From positions 4,464,001-4,528,000 of the forward strand of contig LR590464.1 of assembly GCA_901472455.1 (NCBI GenBank): DNA of 64,000 nt, written 5' to 3'. Origin of the DNA: Leclercia adecarboxylata. GTDB taxonomy: Bacteria > Pseudomonadota > Gammaproteobacteria > Enterobacterales > Enterobacteriaceae. This document shows, in pieces, positions 1 through 9,328 of this stretch. Made by a program: the position numbers and the translations under genes. The notes under the pieces are model-generated. The model was not told where the DNA came from and made no database searches. It worked only from the letters and a program-made list of their open reading frames with translations. The first letter of the stretch is position 1. Every line of letters begins with the position of its first letter.

Positions 1-2
1 GC

Positions 3-755
3 TCCAACATCGTTAATATCCTGCTCATCCTGGGGCTTGCCGCGCTGCTGCATCCATTTCGCGTGCATTCTGATGTTCTGCGGCGCGAATTGCCGCTAAT
101 GTTAATTGTCAGTTTGCTGGCCGGTTATGTGTTATATGACGGGCAGTTAACCCTCAGCGATGGCATTTTCTTACTGGCGCTGGCGGTCATCTGGTTGTTT
201 TACATTGTTAAGCTGGCCCGGGCGGCAGAAAAGCAGGGCAATGACTCCCTGACCCGCGAGCAGGTAGCAGAGCTGCCGCGTGAGGGGAACTTACCCGTTG
301 CGCTGCTCTGGCTGGGTGTGGCGCTTATCATCATGCCAATGGCGACGCAGATGATCGTGGATAACGCCACGGTGCTGGCCAATTACTTCGCCATGAGCGA
401 GCTCACCATTGGCCTGACGGTGATTGCCATTGGCACCAGTCTGCCTGAGCTGGCCACGGCGATTGCCGGTGCGCGTAAAGGCGAAGATGACATGGCGATT
501 GGCAATATTATCGGTTCCAATATTTTCAATATTGCTATCGTGCTGGGCCTGCCGGCCCTGATCGCCCCTGGCGCGTTTAATCCGCTCGCGTTCAGCCGCG
601 ATTATGGCGTGATGGTGTTAGTCAGCGCCATCTTCGCCCTGCTCTGCTGGCGGCGTAAAAGGCAGATTGGTCAGGGCGTTGGTGCGCTGCTGACGGTGGG
701 ATTTGTCGTATGGATGGCGATGCTGTACTGGCTCTCGCCGCTTCTCTCTGGGTAA
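3..755 (+). CDS. yrbG: YrbG, Na+/Ca2+ exchanger-family membrane protein (C-terminal part)
   Basis: The gene enters from the left edge, in frame from base 3, so about 250 C-terminal codons are present; E. coli YrbG has about 325. The first visible residues (SNIVNILLILGLAAL) end the first alpha repeat of the exchanger fold. The second repeat is complete, with GTSLPELATAIAGARKGE followed by GNIIGSNIFN. Several hydrophobic segments alternate with short loops, and the protein ends in a last membrane helix. Inner-membrane cation exchange is inferred from the family; the transported ion is not established. As in E. coli it lies immediately upstream of kdsD (13 bp gap), probably in the same operon. 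Confidence 0.93.
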   Translation, partial: SNIVNILLILGLAALLHPFRVHSDVLRRELPLMLIVSLLAGYVLYDGQLTLSDGIFLLALAVIWLFYIVKLARAAEKQGNDSLTREQVAELPREGNLPVALLWLGVALIIMPMATQMIVDNATVLANYFAMSELTIGLTVIAIGTSLPELATAIAGARKGEDDMAIGNIIGSNIFNIAIVLGLPALIAPGAFNPLAFSRDYGVMVLVSAIFALLCWRRKRQIGQGVGALLTVGFVVWMAMLYWLSPLLSG

Positions 756-768
756 ACGGAAACGCATT

Positions 769-1755
769 ATGTCGCAAATAGAATTGCAGCCGGGTTTTGA
801 CTTTCAGAAAGCAGGAAAACAAGTTCTGGAGATAGAACGTGAAGGTCTGGCGCAGTTAGATCAATACATTAATCAGGATTTTAGCCTCGCGTGTGAGAAA
901 ATTTTCCACTGTTCCGGCAAAGTCGTGGTGATGGGAATGGGCAAATCCGGCCACATTGGCCGTAAAATGGCGGCCACCTTCGCCAGTACCGGCACCACGG
1001 CCTTTTTCGTTCATCCCGGAGAAGCGGCGCACGGTGACCTGGGAATGGTGTCGGCACAGGATATCGTCATCGCCTTATCGAACTCTGGCGAATCGAATGA
1101 AATCCTGGCGCTGATCCCGGTATTGAAGCGGCTCCACGTTCCCCTCATCTGTATTACCAGCCGCCCTGAGAGTAGCATGGCGCGCGCCGCGGATATCCAT
1201 CTGTGCGTCAAAGTGCCAAAAGAGGCGTGCCCGTTGGGTTTGGCCCCGACCTCCAGTACCACCGCTGCGCTGGTAATGGGTGATGCGCTGGCTGTCGCCC
1301 TGCTCGAAGCCCGCGGTTTTACCGCCGAAGACTTCGCCCTTTCCCATCCGGGCGGTGCGCTGGGACGTAAATTGCTGCTGCGGGCGAATGACATCATGCA
1401 CACCGGGGATGAAATTCCGCATGTCAGCAAAGACGCCTCTTTGCGCGATGCGCTGCTGGAGATTACCCGTAAAAATCTCGGCATGACTGTCATCTGTAAC
1501 GACCAGATGACGATCGAAGGAATCTTTACCGACGGCGACCTACGCCGCGTCTTTGACATGGGAGTCGATGTCCGTAAGTTGGGTATCGCCGATGTGATGA
1601 CGGCCGGGGGGATCCGGGTGCGTCCCGGTACGCTGGCTGTCGAAGTGTTAAACCTGATGCAGTCCCGCCATATCACCTCCGTTATGGTTGCCGATGGCGA
1701 CCAGTTGCTGGGTGTGATACATATGCATGATCTGCTGCGCGCAGGCGTAGTGTAA
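769..1755 (+). CDS. kdsD: Arabinose-5-phosphate isomerase KdsD
   Basis: A 328-residue protein, the same length as E. coli KdsD. It converts ribulose 5-phosphate to arabinose 5-phosphate, the first step toward KDO for the LPS inner core. An N-terminal SIS sugar-isomerase domain (about residues 40-180) carries GMGKSGHIGRK and SNSGES. The active-site region around FALSHPGGALG follows, then two CBS domains, the second ending in HMHDLLRAGVV. The ATG at 769 is preferred over an in-frame upstream ATG at 703 because it starts MSQIELQPGFDF like the family. The stop overlaps the next reading frame (TAATG). Cytoplasmic and cotranscribed with kdsC. Confidence 0.97.
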   Translation: MSQIELQPGFDFQKAGKQVLEIEREGLAQLDQYINQDFSLACEKIFHCSGKVVVMGMGKSGHIGRKMAATFASTGTTAFFVHPGEAAHGDLGMVSAQDIVIALSNSGESNEILALIPVLKRLHVPLICITSRPESSMARAADIHLCVKVPKEACPLGLAPTSSTTAALVMGDALAVALLEARGFTAEDFALSHPGGALGRKLLLRANDIMHTGDEIPHVSKDASLRDALLEITRKNLGMTVICNDQMTIEGIFTDGDLRRVFDMGVDVRKLGIADVMTAGGIRVRPGTLAVEVLNLMQSRHITSVMVADGDQLLGVIHMHDLLRAGVV

Positions 1756-1769
1756 TGAAGGATAAGACA

Positions 1770-2336
1770 ATGAGTAATACGGGTGCATCCCTTGCAACCT
1801 GTTATGGCCCGGTCAGTGCGCAGATGATGTCGCAGGCCGAAAACATTCGCCTGCTGATCCTGGATGTGGATGGCGTGCTCTCTGATGGCCTGATTTATAT
1901 GGGCAACAATGGTGAAGAGCTGAAGGCCTTTAACGTCCGTGATGGCTATGGCATTCGCTGTGCGCTCACTTCTGGCATAGAAGTTGCCATTATCACCGGG
2001 CGTAAGGCTAAACTAGTAGAAGATCGCTGCGAAACGCTGGGCATCACCCATCTCTATCAGGGACAATCCGATAAGATGGTCGCTTTCAGGGACTTACTTG
2101 GTAAACTTGCCATCGCCCCGGAAAATGTCGCCTATGTCGGAGACGATCTCATTGACTGGCCAGTGATGGCGGAAGTGGGCCTGAGCGTCGCCGTGGCTGA
2201 TGCCCATCCACTTTTGATCCCGCGCGCTGACTACGTCACCCGTATCAACGGTGGCCGCGGCGCAGTGAGAGAAGTCTGCGACCTGCTGCTGCTGGCGCAA
2301 GGTAAGCTTGATGAGGCCAAAGGGCAATCGATATGA
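1770..2336 (+). CDS. kdsC: KDO-8-phosphate phosphatase KdsC
   Basis: A 188-residue HAD-superfamily phosphatase that hydrolyses KDO 8-phosphate to KDO in the cytoplasm. The catalytic motif LDVDGVLSDG is near residue 32. ITGRK supplies motif II, and GDDLIDWPV carries the metal-binding acidic residues of motif IV. It has no cap domain, as expected for this tetrameric subfamily. An ATG at 1755 overlaps the kdsD stop and would add five residues; the start at 1770 (MSNTGASLATCYGP) matches E. coli length and sequence. The stop overlaps the lptC start by 4 bp, so translation is probably coupled. Confidence 0.97.
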   Translation: MSNTGASLATCYGPVSAQMMSQAENIRLLILDVDGVLSDGLIYMGNNGEELKAFNVRDGYGIRCALTSGIEVAIITGRKAKLVEDRCETLGITHLYQGQSDKMVAFRDLLGKLAIAPENVAYVGDDLIDWPVMAEVGLSVAVADAHPLLIPRADYVTRINGGRGAVREVCDLLLLAQGKLDEAKGQSI

Positions 2337-2908
2337 GTAAAACCAGACGTTGGGTTATTATTCTGCTTTCGCTGGTAGCACTGGTACTGATTGGCGTGAA
2401 TCTCGCTGACAAGGACGACGAACAAGCGCCGACGGTCAATACTAACGATCCAACATACAAAAGCGATCACAGCGATACCGTGGTGTACAGCCCGGAAGGG
2501 GCGCTGAATTACCGCCTTATCGCTCAACATGTTGAGTATTTTTCCGAACAGGGCGTCTCATGGTTTACCCAACCGGTGATGACCACGTTTGATACCAATA
2601 AAGTTCCAACATGGTCGATTAAATCAGACCGGGCAAAACTGACGAATGACCGTATGCTTTATCTGTATGGTCATGTTGAGGTGAATGCGCTGACCGCAGA
2701 CGCACAGCTGCGCAAAATCACAACCGATAACGCACAGATTAACCTTGTGACTCAGGATGTAACGTCGCAGGATCTGGTTACGTTATACGGCACCACATTT
2801 AATTCCAGCGGTCTGAGAATGCGCGGGAACTTACGCAGCAAGAACGCAGAGCTGATTGAAAAGGTTAGAACCTCCTATGAAATTCCAAGCAAACAAACTC
2901 AGCCTTAA
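2333..2908 (+). CDS. lptC: LPS export protein LptC
   Basis: A 191-residue bitopic inner-membrane protein, the standard length. One N-terminal membrane segment (about residues 8-25) is followed by a periplasmic beta-jellyroll domain. LptC joins the LptB2FG transporter to the periplasmic LptA bridge and passes LPS from one to the other. ATG overlaps the kdsC stop. The 3' end overlaps lptA by about 30 bp, the arrangement seen in E. coli. In E. coli promoters inside kdsC-lptC respond to envelope stress; I did not identify one here. Confidence 0.96.
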   Translation: MSKTRRWVIILLSLVALVLIGVNLADKDDEQAPTVNTNDPTYKSDHSDTVVYSPEGALNYRLIAQHVEYFSEQGVSWFTQPVMTTFDTNKVPTWSIKSDRAKLTNDRMLYLYGHVEVNALTADAQLRKITTDNAQINLVTQDVTSQDLVTLYGTTFNSSGLRMRGNLRSKNAELIEKVRTSYEIPSKQTQP

Positions 2909-3452
2909 TGTTGTTATTGCCAGCGCGCTGCTGGCCGTCAGCGTGCCTGCGCTTGCTGTGACGGGTGATACCGAGCAGCCGATTCATATCGAATCCGATA
3001 CGCAGTCGCTCGATATGCAGGGCAATGTAGTGACCTTTACCGGCAATGTTGTCGTGACTCAGGGCACCATCAAAATCAACGCCGATAAGGTGGTGGTAAC
3101 GCGTCCTGGCGGGGAAGACGGTAAAGAGATTATCGATGGCTACGGCAACCCAGCCACCTTCTACCAGATGCAGGACAACGGCAAGCCGGTAAAAGGCCAT
3201 GCTTCCCAGATGCACTACGAGCTGGCGAAAGACTTTGTGGTGCTGACCGGGAATGCGTACCTGGAGCAGCTCGACAGCAACATCAAGGGCGACAAGATCA
3301 CCTATCTGGTAAAAGAACAAAAAATGCAGGCCTTCAGTGAAAAAGGCAAACGCGTGACGACCGTCCTGGTCCCATCGCAGCTGCAGGACAAAAACAGCAC
3401 TCAGGCTCCGGCACAGAACCCTCAGGCCCCGGCACAGAAAAAGAGTAACTAA
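2877..3452 (+). CDS. lptA: LPS transport periplasmic bridge protein LptA
   Basis: A 191-residue precursor starting MKFQANKLSLN. The signal peptide ends at a clear AxA site (VPALA before VTGDTEQP, about residue 27). The mature OstA/LptA jellyroll polymerises end to end and carries LPS across the periplasm to LptD/E. Conserved IHIESD and GNVVTFTGNVVVTQG are present. The C-terminal tail is rich in Q, A and P (QAPAQNPQAPAQKK) and a few residues longer than in E. coli. A longer ORF from 2856 lies in the lptC coding region and was rejected because it lacks the signal peptide at its N terminus. Confidence 0.96.
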   Translation: MKFQANKLSLNVVIASALLAVSVPALAVTGDTEQPIHIESDTQSLDMQGNVVTFTGNVVVTQGTIKINADKVVVTRPGGEDGKEIIDGYGNPATFYQMQDNGKPVKGHASQMHYELAKDFVVLTGNAYLEQLDSNIKGDKITYLVKEQKMQAFSEKGKRVTTVLVPSQLQDKNSTQAPAQNPQAPAQKKSN

Positions 3453-3458
3453 TTCGTT

Positions 3459-4184
3459 ATGGCAACATTAACTGCAAAGAATCTCGCCAAAGCCTACAAG
3501 GGCCGTCGCGTAGTGGAAGATGTCAGTTTGACCGTCAACTCCGGCGAAATTGTCGGCCTGTTGGGTCCTAACGGTGCAGGTAAAACCACCACCTTTTATA
3601 TGGTGGTAGGGATTGTGCCGCGCGATGCGGGTAACATCATTATTGATGACGAAGACATCAGCCTGCTGCCCCTCCACGCGCGTGCGCGTCGCGGTATCGG
3701 CTACCTGCCGCAGGAAGCCTCAATCTTCCGTCGTCTGAGCGTCTTCGACAACCTGATGGCGGTACTGCAGATTCGTGACGATTTGACCTCTGAGCAGCGT
3801 CAGGATCGCGCCAACGAGCTGATGGAAGAGTTCCATATCGAACATCTGCGCGACAGCATGGGCCAGGCGCTCTCCGGTGGTGAACGCCGCCGTGTGGAAA
3901 TTGCCCGCGCGCTGGCCGCTAACCCAAAATTCATTCTGCTCGATGAGCCTTTTGCGGGCGTTGACCCGATTTCGGTTATCGACATTAAACGGATTATTGA
4001 GCATCTGCGCGACAGTGGTCTGGGCGTACTGATCACCGACCACAACGTTCGTGAGACGCTGGCAGTCTGTGAACGTGCTTACATCGTCAGCCAGGGCCAT
4101 CTTATCGCCCACGGTACACCGCAGCAGATCCTCGAAGACGATCATGTTAAGCGCGTGTATCTTGGGGAAGACTTCAGACTCTGA
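3459..4184 (+). CDS. lptB: LPS export ABC transporter ATPase LptB
   Basis: A 241-residue ABC ATPase, the standard length. Walker A is GPNGAGKTT (about residues 36-44), the signature is LSGGERRR, Walker B is FILLDEP, and the H-loop is TDHN. LptB dimerises under LptF and LptG and powers extraction of LPS from the inner membrane. It lies 6 bp after lptA and 47 bp before rpoN. Its membrane partners LptF and LptG are encoded 8 kb away in this window instead of on the far side of the chromosome as in E. coli. Confidence 0.98.
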   Translation: MATLTAKNLAKAYKGRRVVEDVSLTVNSGEIVGLLGPNGAGKTTTFYMVVGIVPRDAGNIIIDDEDISLLPLHARARRGIGYLPQEASIFRRLSVFDNLMAVLQIRDDLTSEQRQDRANELMEEFHIEHLRDSMGQALSGGERRRVEIARALAANPKFILLDEPFAGVDPISVIDIKRIIEHLRDSGLGVLITDHNVRETLAVCERAYIVSQGHLIAHGTPQQILEDDHVKRVYLGEDFRL

Positions 4185-4231
4185 TAGGGTAGAAGTTCAG
4201 TCTCGCCTAAACGGAGAAAAATGCTCTGAAC

Positions 4232-5665
4232 ATGAAGCAAGGTTTGCAATTAAGGCTCAGCCAACAGCTGGCAATGACGCCGCAGTTACAACAGGCCATT
4301 CGTCTGTTGCAGCTGTCGACGCTAGAACTTCAGCAGGAGCTTCAGCAAGCGCTGGACAGTAATCCCCTGCTTGAGCAAACCGATCTTCACGACGAGGTAG
4401 AAACCCAGCAAACGCAGGATAACGAAACGCTCGACAGCGTCGACGCGCTGGAGCAAAAAGAGATGCCTGACGAGCTTCCTCTTGATGCCAGCTGGGATGA
4501 GATCTACACCGCCGGCACGCCATCCGGTACGCGCGCTGATTACCAGGATGATGAGTTGCCGGTGTATCAGGGCGAAACCACCCAGTCCCTCCAGGATTAC
4601 CTGATGTGGCAGGTGGAGCTAACACCGTTTTCCGATACCGATCGCGCCATTGCCACCTCCATTGTCGATGCCGTCGATGAGACCGGCTATTTAACCGTGC
4701 CGCTGGACGACATTCTGGAAAGCATCGGTGATGATGAGATCGATCTTGAAGAGGTCGAAGCGGTCCTGAAGCGCGTGCAGCGTTTTGATCCGATTGGCGT
4801 TGCGGCACGTGATTTACGTGACTGCCTGCTGATTCAGCTTTCGCAGTTCGTCAAAGAGACGCCGTGGCTGGAAGAGGCTCGTCTGATCGTCAGCGAGCAT
4901 CTGGATCTGCTGGCCAACCACGACTTCCGCTCGTTGATGCGGGTGACGCGATTGAAAGAAGAGATCCTGAAAGAGGCGGTCAATCTTATTCAGTCGTTGG
5001 ATCCGCGTCCGGGGCAATCCATCCAGACCAGCGAGCCTGAGTACGTTATTCCCGATGTACTGGTACGCAAGCATAACGGCCTGTGGACCGTGGAGCTGAA
5101 TTCCGACAGCATCCCGCGCCTGCAAATTAATCAGCAATACGCCTCGATGTGCACCAGTTCGCGCAACGACTCGGATAACCAGTTTATCCGTAGCAACCTG
5201 CAGGAGGCGCGCTGGCTGATCAAAAGCCTCGAGAGCCGCAATGATACGTTGCTGCGCGTCAGCCGCTGCATCGTGGAGCAGCAGCAGGCCTTCTTTGAAC
5301 AAGGTGAAGAATTTATGAAACCGATGGTGCTGGCGGATATCGCCCAGGCCGTCGAGATGCATGAATCAACGATTTCCCGCGTGACGACGCAGAAGTATCT
5401 GCACAGCCCGCGCGGTATTTTTGAGCTTAAGTATTTTTTCTCCAGCCATGTCAATACCGAAGGCGGTGGCGAAGCTTCGTCTACGGCCATCCGGGCGCTG
5501 GTGAAAAAATTGATCGCCGCGGAAAACCCCGCGAAACCACTGAGCGACAGTAAGTTAACCACCATGCTGTCCGATCAAGGTATCATGGTGGCACGCCGTA
5601 CTGTTGCGAAGTATCGAGAGTCTTTATCCATTCCGCCGTCCAACCAGCGTAAACAACTGGTCTGA
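4232..5665 (+). CDS. rpoN: RNA polymerase sigma-54 factor RpoN
   Basis: A 477-residue sigma-54 factor, matching the usual length. Region I at the N terminus is Gln- and Leu-rich ([20 protein letters not shown]). An acidic region II follows (about residues 55-110). The C terminus contains the RPN box [10 protein letters not shown] for binding the -24 element. Sigma-54 directs polymerase to nitrogen-assimilation and stress promoters and needs AAA+ activators. The position between lptB and hpf is conserved in enterobacteria. No frame break. Confidence 0.98.
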   Translation: MKQGLQLRLSQQLAMTPQLQQAIRLLQLSTLELQQELQQALDSNPLLEQTDLHDEVETQQTQDNETLDSVDALEQKEMPDELPLDASWDEIYTAGTPSGTRADYQDDELPVYQGETTQSLQDYLMWQVELTPFSDTDRAIATSIVDAVDETGYLTVPLDDILESIGDDEIDLEEVEAVLKRVQRFDPIGVAARDLRDCLLIQLSQFVKETPWLEEARLIVSEHLDLLANHDFRSLMRVTRLKEEILKEAVNLIQSLDPRPGQSIQTSEPEYVIPDVLVRKHNGLWTVELNSDSIPRLQINQQYASMCTSSRNDSDNQFIRSNLQEARWLIKSLESRNDTLLRVSRCIVEQQQAFFEQGEEFMKPMVLADIAQAVEMHESTISRVTTQKYLHSPRGIFELKYFFSSHVNTEGGGEASSTAIRALVKKLIAAENPAKPLSDSKLTTMLSDQGIMVARRTVAKYRESLSIPPSNQRKQLV

Positions 5666-5687
5666 CACAACCGATAAGGAAGACACT

Positions 5688-5975
5688 ATGCAGCTCAACA
5701 TCACTGGACACAACGTCGAAATTACTGAGGCCCTGCGCGATTTTGTGAACACTAAGTTCGCCAAGCTTGAGCAGTATTTCGAGAGGATCAACCAGGTCTA
5801 CATTGTGTTAAAAGTGGAGAAAGTGACGCATATCTCGGATGCGACCTTGCACGTTAACGGAGGCGAAATTCATGCCAGTGCGGAAGGACAAGACATGTAC
5901 GCGGCTATCGACGGCTTGATTGACAAGCTGGCACGACAGCTAAACAAACATAAAGACAAACTGAAACAACACTAA
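5688..5975 (+). CDS. hpf: Ribosome hibernation promoting factor, short form
   Basis: A 95-residue short-type HPF starting MQLNITGHNVEITEAL. It lacks the long-form C-terminal dimerisation domain, as expected in gammaproteobacteria. It binds the 30S decoding region in stationary phase and, with RMF, promotes inactive 100S dimers. The ATG at 5688 follows AAGGAAG at a good distance and gives the E. coli length; a longer ORF from 5604 runs through rpoN and is rejected. Only 22 bp separate it from rpoN. Confidence 0.97.
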   Translation: MQLNITGHNVEITEALRDFVNTKFAKLEQYFERINQVYIVLKVEKVTHISDATLHVNGGEIHASAEGQDMYAAIDGLIDKLARQLNKHKDKLKQH

Positions 5976-6057
5976 TTGTCCGGGCAGTTAACGGGTGCAG
6001 GTTGGCCTGTTGTGAAACACAACGGGCCCTTTGTACAGTTAGCGCTTAGGTGAAATT

Positions 6058-6549
6058 ATGATGAATAACGATTCAACTCTACAACTGAGCAGTGTCCTTA
6101 ATCAGGAATGTACCCGCAGTGCCGTCCACTGCCAGAGCAAAAAACGTGCGCTGGAGATCATCAGTGAACTGGCTGCAAAACAGCTGAGCCTGCCGCCGCA
6201 AGTGGTGTTTGAAGCGATCCTGACCCGTGAAAAAATGGGCAGTACCGGCATCGGCAACGGCATCGCCATTCCCCATGGCAAACTTGAAGAGGATACGCTG
6301 CGCGCTGTAGGCGTGTTTGTTCAGCTGGAAACACCTATCGCCTTTGATGCCATTGATAACCAGCCTGTCGATTTGCTGTTTGCCCTGCTGGTGCCAGCCG
6401 ATCAGACCAAAACACATTTGCACACCCTCTCGCTGGTGGCCAAACGTCTGGCGGATAAAACCATCTGTCGTCGTTTGCGCGCGGCACAGAGCGATGAGGA
6501 GCTTTATCAAATCATTACGGAAACGGAAGGCAGTCAGGATGATGCGTAA
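6058..6549 (+). CDS. ptsN: Nitrogen-PTS EIIA component PtsN
   Basis: A 163-residue EIIA(Ntr) protein. The phosphorylated histidine lies in AIPHGKLEED (about residue 73), with the supporting GNGIAIPHG and FALLVPAD motifs. It receives phosphate from NPr (npr, below) and regulates potassium uptake and other targets rather than importing sugar. Two adjacent ATGs (6058 and 6061) are possible; the first gives the E. coli length. Part of the rpoN-hpf-ptsN-rapZ-npr cluster. Confidence 0.97.
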   Translation: MMNNDSTLQLSSVLNQECTRSAVHCQSKKRALEIISELAAKQLSLPPQVVFEAILTREKMGSTGIGNGIAIPHGKLEEDTLRAVGVFVQLETPIAFDAIDNQPVDLLFALLVPADQTKTHLHTLSLVAKRLADKTICRRLRAAQSDEELYQIITETEGSQDDA

Positions 6550-6594
6550 TCGGGTGATGGCTTTGACATCTGTAGTCCTGAGGAGAAACGGTAC

Positions 6595-7449
6595 ATGGTG
6601 CTGATGATCGTCAGCGGTCGTTCGGGATCCGGCAAGTCGGTTGCCCTGCGTGCGCTGGAAGATATGGGCTTTTACTGCGTGGATAACCTGCCGGTGGTGC
6701 TGCTGCCTGAGCTGGCGAGATCGCTGGCCGATCGACAGATCTCCGCCGCGGTCAGCATCGACGTGCGTAACATGCCTGAATCGCCGGAGATCTTTGAGCA
6801 GGCGATGAGCAATTTGCCAGAGGCGTTTTCACCTCAGTTACTGTTCCTTGATGCCGATCGCAATACGCTGATCCGTCGCTATAGTGATACCCGCCGTCTG
6901 CATCCGCTCTCCAGCAAAAATCTGTCGCTGGAAAGTGCCATCGACCAGGAAAGCGATCTGCTGGAGCCACTGCGCTCCCGTGCCGATCTGATCGTTGATA
7001 CCTCTGAAATGTCCGTGCATGAGCTGGCGGAGATGCTGCGTACCCGCCTGTTGGGTAAACGCGAGCGTGAGCTGACGATGGTGTTTGAATCCTTCGGCTT
7101 TAAGCATGGTATTCCTATCGATGCAGACTATGTGTTTGACGTGCGTTTCCTGCCGAACCCGCACTGGGATCCGAAGCTGCGTCCAATGACCGGCCTCGAT
7201 AAACCTGTTGCCGCGTTCCTTGACAGGCATACGGAAGTCCACAACTTTATCTATCAGACGCGCAGCTACCTTGAACTCTGGTTGCCGATGCTGGAAACAA
7301 ACAATCGCAGCTATTTGACGGTGGCGATTGGCTGTACCGGGGGCAAACACCGTTCGGTCTATATTGCTGAGCAACTGGCTGACTATTTCCGCTCGCGCGG
7401 CAAAAATGTGCAGTCCCGTCATCGTACGCTGGAAAAACGTAAAACATGA
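6595..7449 (+). CDS. rapZ: RNase adapter protein RapZ
   Basis: A 284-residue P-loop protein, the standard length. Walker A is [10 protein letters not shown] near the N terminus. The C-terminal RNA-binding half contains [10 protein letters not shown] and a basic tail ([10 protein letters not shown]). RapZ binds the small RNA GlmZ and presents it to RNase E, so it controls glmS and amino-sugar supply. Its stop overlaps the npr start by 4 bp (ATGA), indicating coupled translation. Confidence 0.98.
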   Translation: MVLMIVSGRSGSGKSVALRALEDMGFYCVDNLPVVLLPELARSLADRQISAAVSIDVRNMPESPEIFEQAMSNLPEAFSPQLLFLDADRNTLIRRYSDTRRLHPLSSKNLSLESAIDQESDLLEPLRSRADLIVDTSEMSVHELAEMLRTRLLGKRERELTMVFESFGFKHGIPIDADYVFDVRFLPNPHWDPKLRPMTGLDKPVAAFLDRHTEVHNFIYQTRSYLELWLPMLETNNRSYLTVAIGCTGGKHRSVYIAEQLADYFRSRGKNVQSRHRTLEKRKT

Positions 7450-7718
7450 CCGTAAAGCAGACCGTTGAGATCACCAATAAGCTGGGCATGCATGCACGCC
7501 CGGCGATGAAGTTATTTGAACTGATGCAGGGGTTTGACGCGGAAGTTCTGCTGCGTAATGACGAAGGCACTGAAGCCGAAGCCAATAGCGTGATTGCGCT
7601 GCTGATGCTGGACTCCGCCAAGGGCCGACAGATCGAAATCGAAGCGACCGGCCCGCAGGAAGTCGAGGCGCTGGCGGCGGTGATTGCATTGTTCAACGCC
7701 GGGTTTGATGAAGATTAA
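7446..7718 (+). CDS. npr: Phosphocarrier protein NPr
   Basis: A 90-residue HPr-family protein of the nitrogen PTS. The phosphorylated histidine is in [15 protein letters not shown] (about residue 16). It passes phosphate from PtsP to PtsN. Its last codons overlap the 3' end of mtgA, which is read from the opposite strand, so the two genes converge with a 4-bp overlap and there is no room for a separate terminator. Confidence 0.97.
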   Translation: MTVKQTVEITNKLGMHARPAMKLFELMQGFDAEVLLRNDEGTEAEANSVIALLMLDSAKGRQIEIEATGPQEVEALAAVIALFNAGFDED

Positions 7719-8440
7719 TGCAGCTTATGGGCCTGCATAAACCCTTCCCCGCCCAGTTGACGCATCTGGCGCAGGATCCACGCCTGACGGCTGCGAACAT
7801 AGCCTGAAGGCGCACTGGCCTTAAAGCGAATGGGGTTCGGTAACACGGCGGCCAGCAGCGCGGCCTCTGATGCTGACAGTCGGCTCGCAGGTTTATGGAA
7901 ATAGCGCTGGGCAGCGGCTTCAACACCAAATACCCCTTCGCCAAACTCTGCGATATTCAGGTACACCGTCAGGATGCGTTTTTTACTCCACACCGTTTCG
8001 ATCCCCAGCGTCAGCCCGGCTTCAAACCCTTTTCTCATCCAGCTACGTCCGTCCCACAAAAACAGGTTTTTCGCCGTCTGCTGAGAAAGCGTCGATGCGC
8101 CGCGAATACGGCTCTCATTGCGCTCGTTATGCGCTAACGCTTTCTCTATCGCCCCAACGTCGAATCCCCAGTGGTCCGGGAATTTCTGATCTTCAGCGGC
8201 AATAACGGCCAGTCCCATCCACGGCGAGATCTCATCCATGCTCACCCAGTCAGAATGGGCAACGTAGCTGAAATCCCCTCGCAGCCAGCTCCCCAGCTGA
8301 CGTTCAATCATCACTGCGGAAAACGGCACCGGCACGAAGCTGAACAGGGCGATACCGCCACCCCAGAAGACCGCCAGCACCAGCAGAACGCGGATGACGA
8401 TCCGCCTTACCCAGCCAGATCGGGGACGCTTCAATCTCAT
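7715..8440 (-). CDS. mtgA: Monofunctional peptidoglycan glycosyltransferase MtgA
   Basis: A 241-residue GT51 enzyme with an N-terminal membrane anchor (about residues 14-36) and a periplasmic catalytic domain. The catalytic glutamate lies in [16 protein letters not shown], and the second conserved motif is [14 protein letters not shown]. It polymerises lipid II into glycan chains, mainly assisting division and elongation complexes. It overlaps elbB by 4 bp (ATGA), so the two are probably translated from one transcript. Confidence 0.97.
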   Translation of the reverse strand: MRLKRPRSGWVRRIVIRVLLVLAVFWGGGIALFSFVPVPFSAVMIERQLGSWLRGDFSYVAHSDWVSMDEISPWMGLAVIAAEDQKFPDHWGFDVGAIEKALAHNERNESRIRGASTLSQQTAKNLFLWDGRSWMRKGFEAGLTLGIETVWSKKRILTVYLNIAEFGEGVFGVEAAAQRYFHKPASRLSASEAALLAAVLPNPIRFKASAPSGYVRSRQAWILRQMRQLGGEGFMQAHKLH

Positions 8441-9090
8441 TCAGCCAGCACCAGCACACGGGTAACAAGCTTCTCGATACCGGTCGCGGCTTCCGCAATG
8501 TTCTGCGCCAGCATGTACGCAGGGGTAGTCACGATCCTGTTATCTTCGTCGACCACGATGTCGTCCACCGGGCAAGGGATGTGCTCGCCGCCCATATCCT
8601 CAATGGCCTCGGCAGTATCAATGTCAGTGCCGATGGTCAGACGCAGCGGGATATCGAAGATGGCGGGCAGCATAGCCGGAGCGATACAGATAAAGCCCAA
8701 GGGTTTACCGGCCTCATGCATCTGCAGCGCCAGGGTTTTTAAATCGCTCTCTACCTGGCAGGCGCTGCCTTCATGGGCAAAATTGCTCAGGTTTTTTGCG
8801 GCACCAAAACCGCCCGGTACAATCAGCGCATCCAGTTCGGCGGCACGCGCTTCACTGAGTGGGCGGATCTGGCCGCGTGCAATTCGCGCCGCCTCAATCA
8901 GGACATTTCGGCTTTCCGCCAGCGGCTCACCGGTAAGGTGATTAATGACATCAGACTGGGCTTTGTCCGGGGCGAAACAGACCGCTTCTGCGCCGTTGCG
9001 CGCCAGCGCCAGCAGCGTCAGAACCGCTTCATGAATTTCAGAACCATCGTAAACCCCGCAACCGCTCAGTACCACGCCAACCTTTTTCAT
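8437..9090 (-). CDS. elbB: DJ-1/PfpI-family protein ElbB
   Basis: A 217-residue single-domain protein, the E. coli length. Family motifs include [26 protein letters not shown] and the nucleophile-elbow cysteine in [10 protein letters not shown]. coli ElbB shows weak glyoxalase activity; its physiological role is unsettled. The ATG at 9090 follows a GAGGGA-type ribosome binding site; an ATG at 9180 would add 30 non-conserved residues. It is transcribed away from arcZ and shares an operon with mtgA. Confidence 0.95.
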   Translation of the reverse strand: MKKVGVVLSGCGVYDGSEIHEAVLTLLALARNGAEAVCFAPDKAQSDVINHLTGEPLAESRNVLIEAARIARGQIRPLSEARAAELDALIVPGGFGAAKNLSNFAHEGSACQVESDLKTLALQMHEAGKPLGFICIAPAMLPAIFDIPLRLTIGTDIDTAEAIEDMGGEHIPCPVDDIVVDEDNRIVTTPAYMLAQNIAEAATGIEKLVTRVLVLAE

Positions 9091-9208
9091 CCTGCGATCC
9101 CTCTCGAAAAATGTTACATGCACATTAAAAATTCTGATTAAAATGGTGTGCTTCACACATTTAACTGATTCATGTAACAAAGTATTTAAGTTTTGCTATC
9201 TTAACTGC

Positions 9209-9328
9209 GTGCGGCCTAAATTTTCCGGCTACGCCATTAACTTAAAAAAACATCTTCAGGCGCAGCCACGATTTCCCTGGTGTTGGCGCAGTATTCGCGC
9301 ACCCCGGTTTAGCCGGGGTCATTTTTTT
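9209..9328 (+). ncRNA. arcZ: Small regulatory RNA ArcZ
   Basis: About 120 nt between elbB and arcB, the place ArcZ occupies in E. coli. The predicted 5' end is GTGCGGCC. The 3' half is nearly identical to E. coli ArcZ: GGCGCAGCCACGATTTCCC, GGTGTTGGCGCAGTATTCGC, then the terminator stem ACCCCGG/CCGGGGT with a T run. The ATTTCCCTGG seed region is intact. The middle (about 9225-9255) diverges. ArcZ is an Hfq-dependent RNA that activates rpoS and represses motility genes in E. coli. Its terminator overlaps the last codons of arcB on the other strand by about 10 bp. Confidence 0.93.

Noticed and set aside
1011-1676. A long minus-strand ORF opposite kdsD
   Set aside because: Shadow ORF in high-GC codon context; Ser/Arg-rich, with no family features, on top of an obvious gene.
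5604-5975. A 123-codon version of hpf with an N-terminal extension
   Set aside because: The extension lies inside rpoN in another frame; the ATG at 5688 has a good ribosome binding site and gives the family length.
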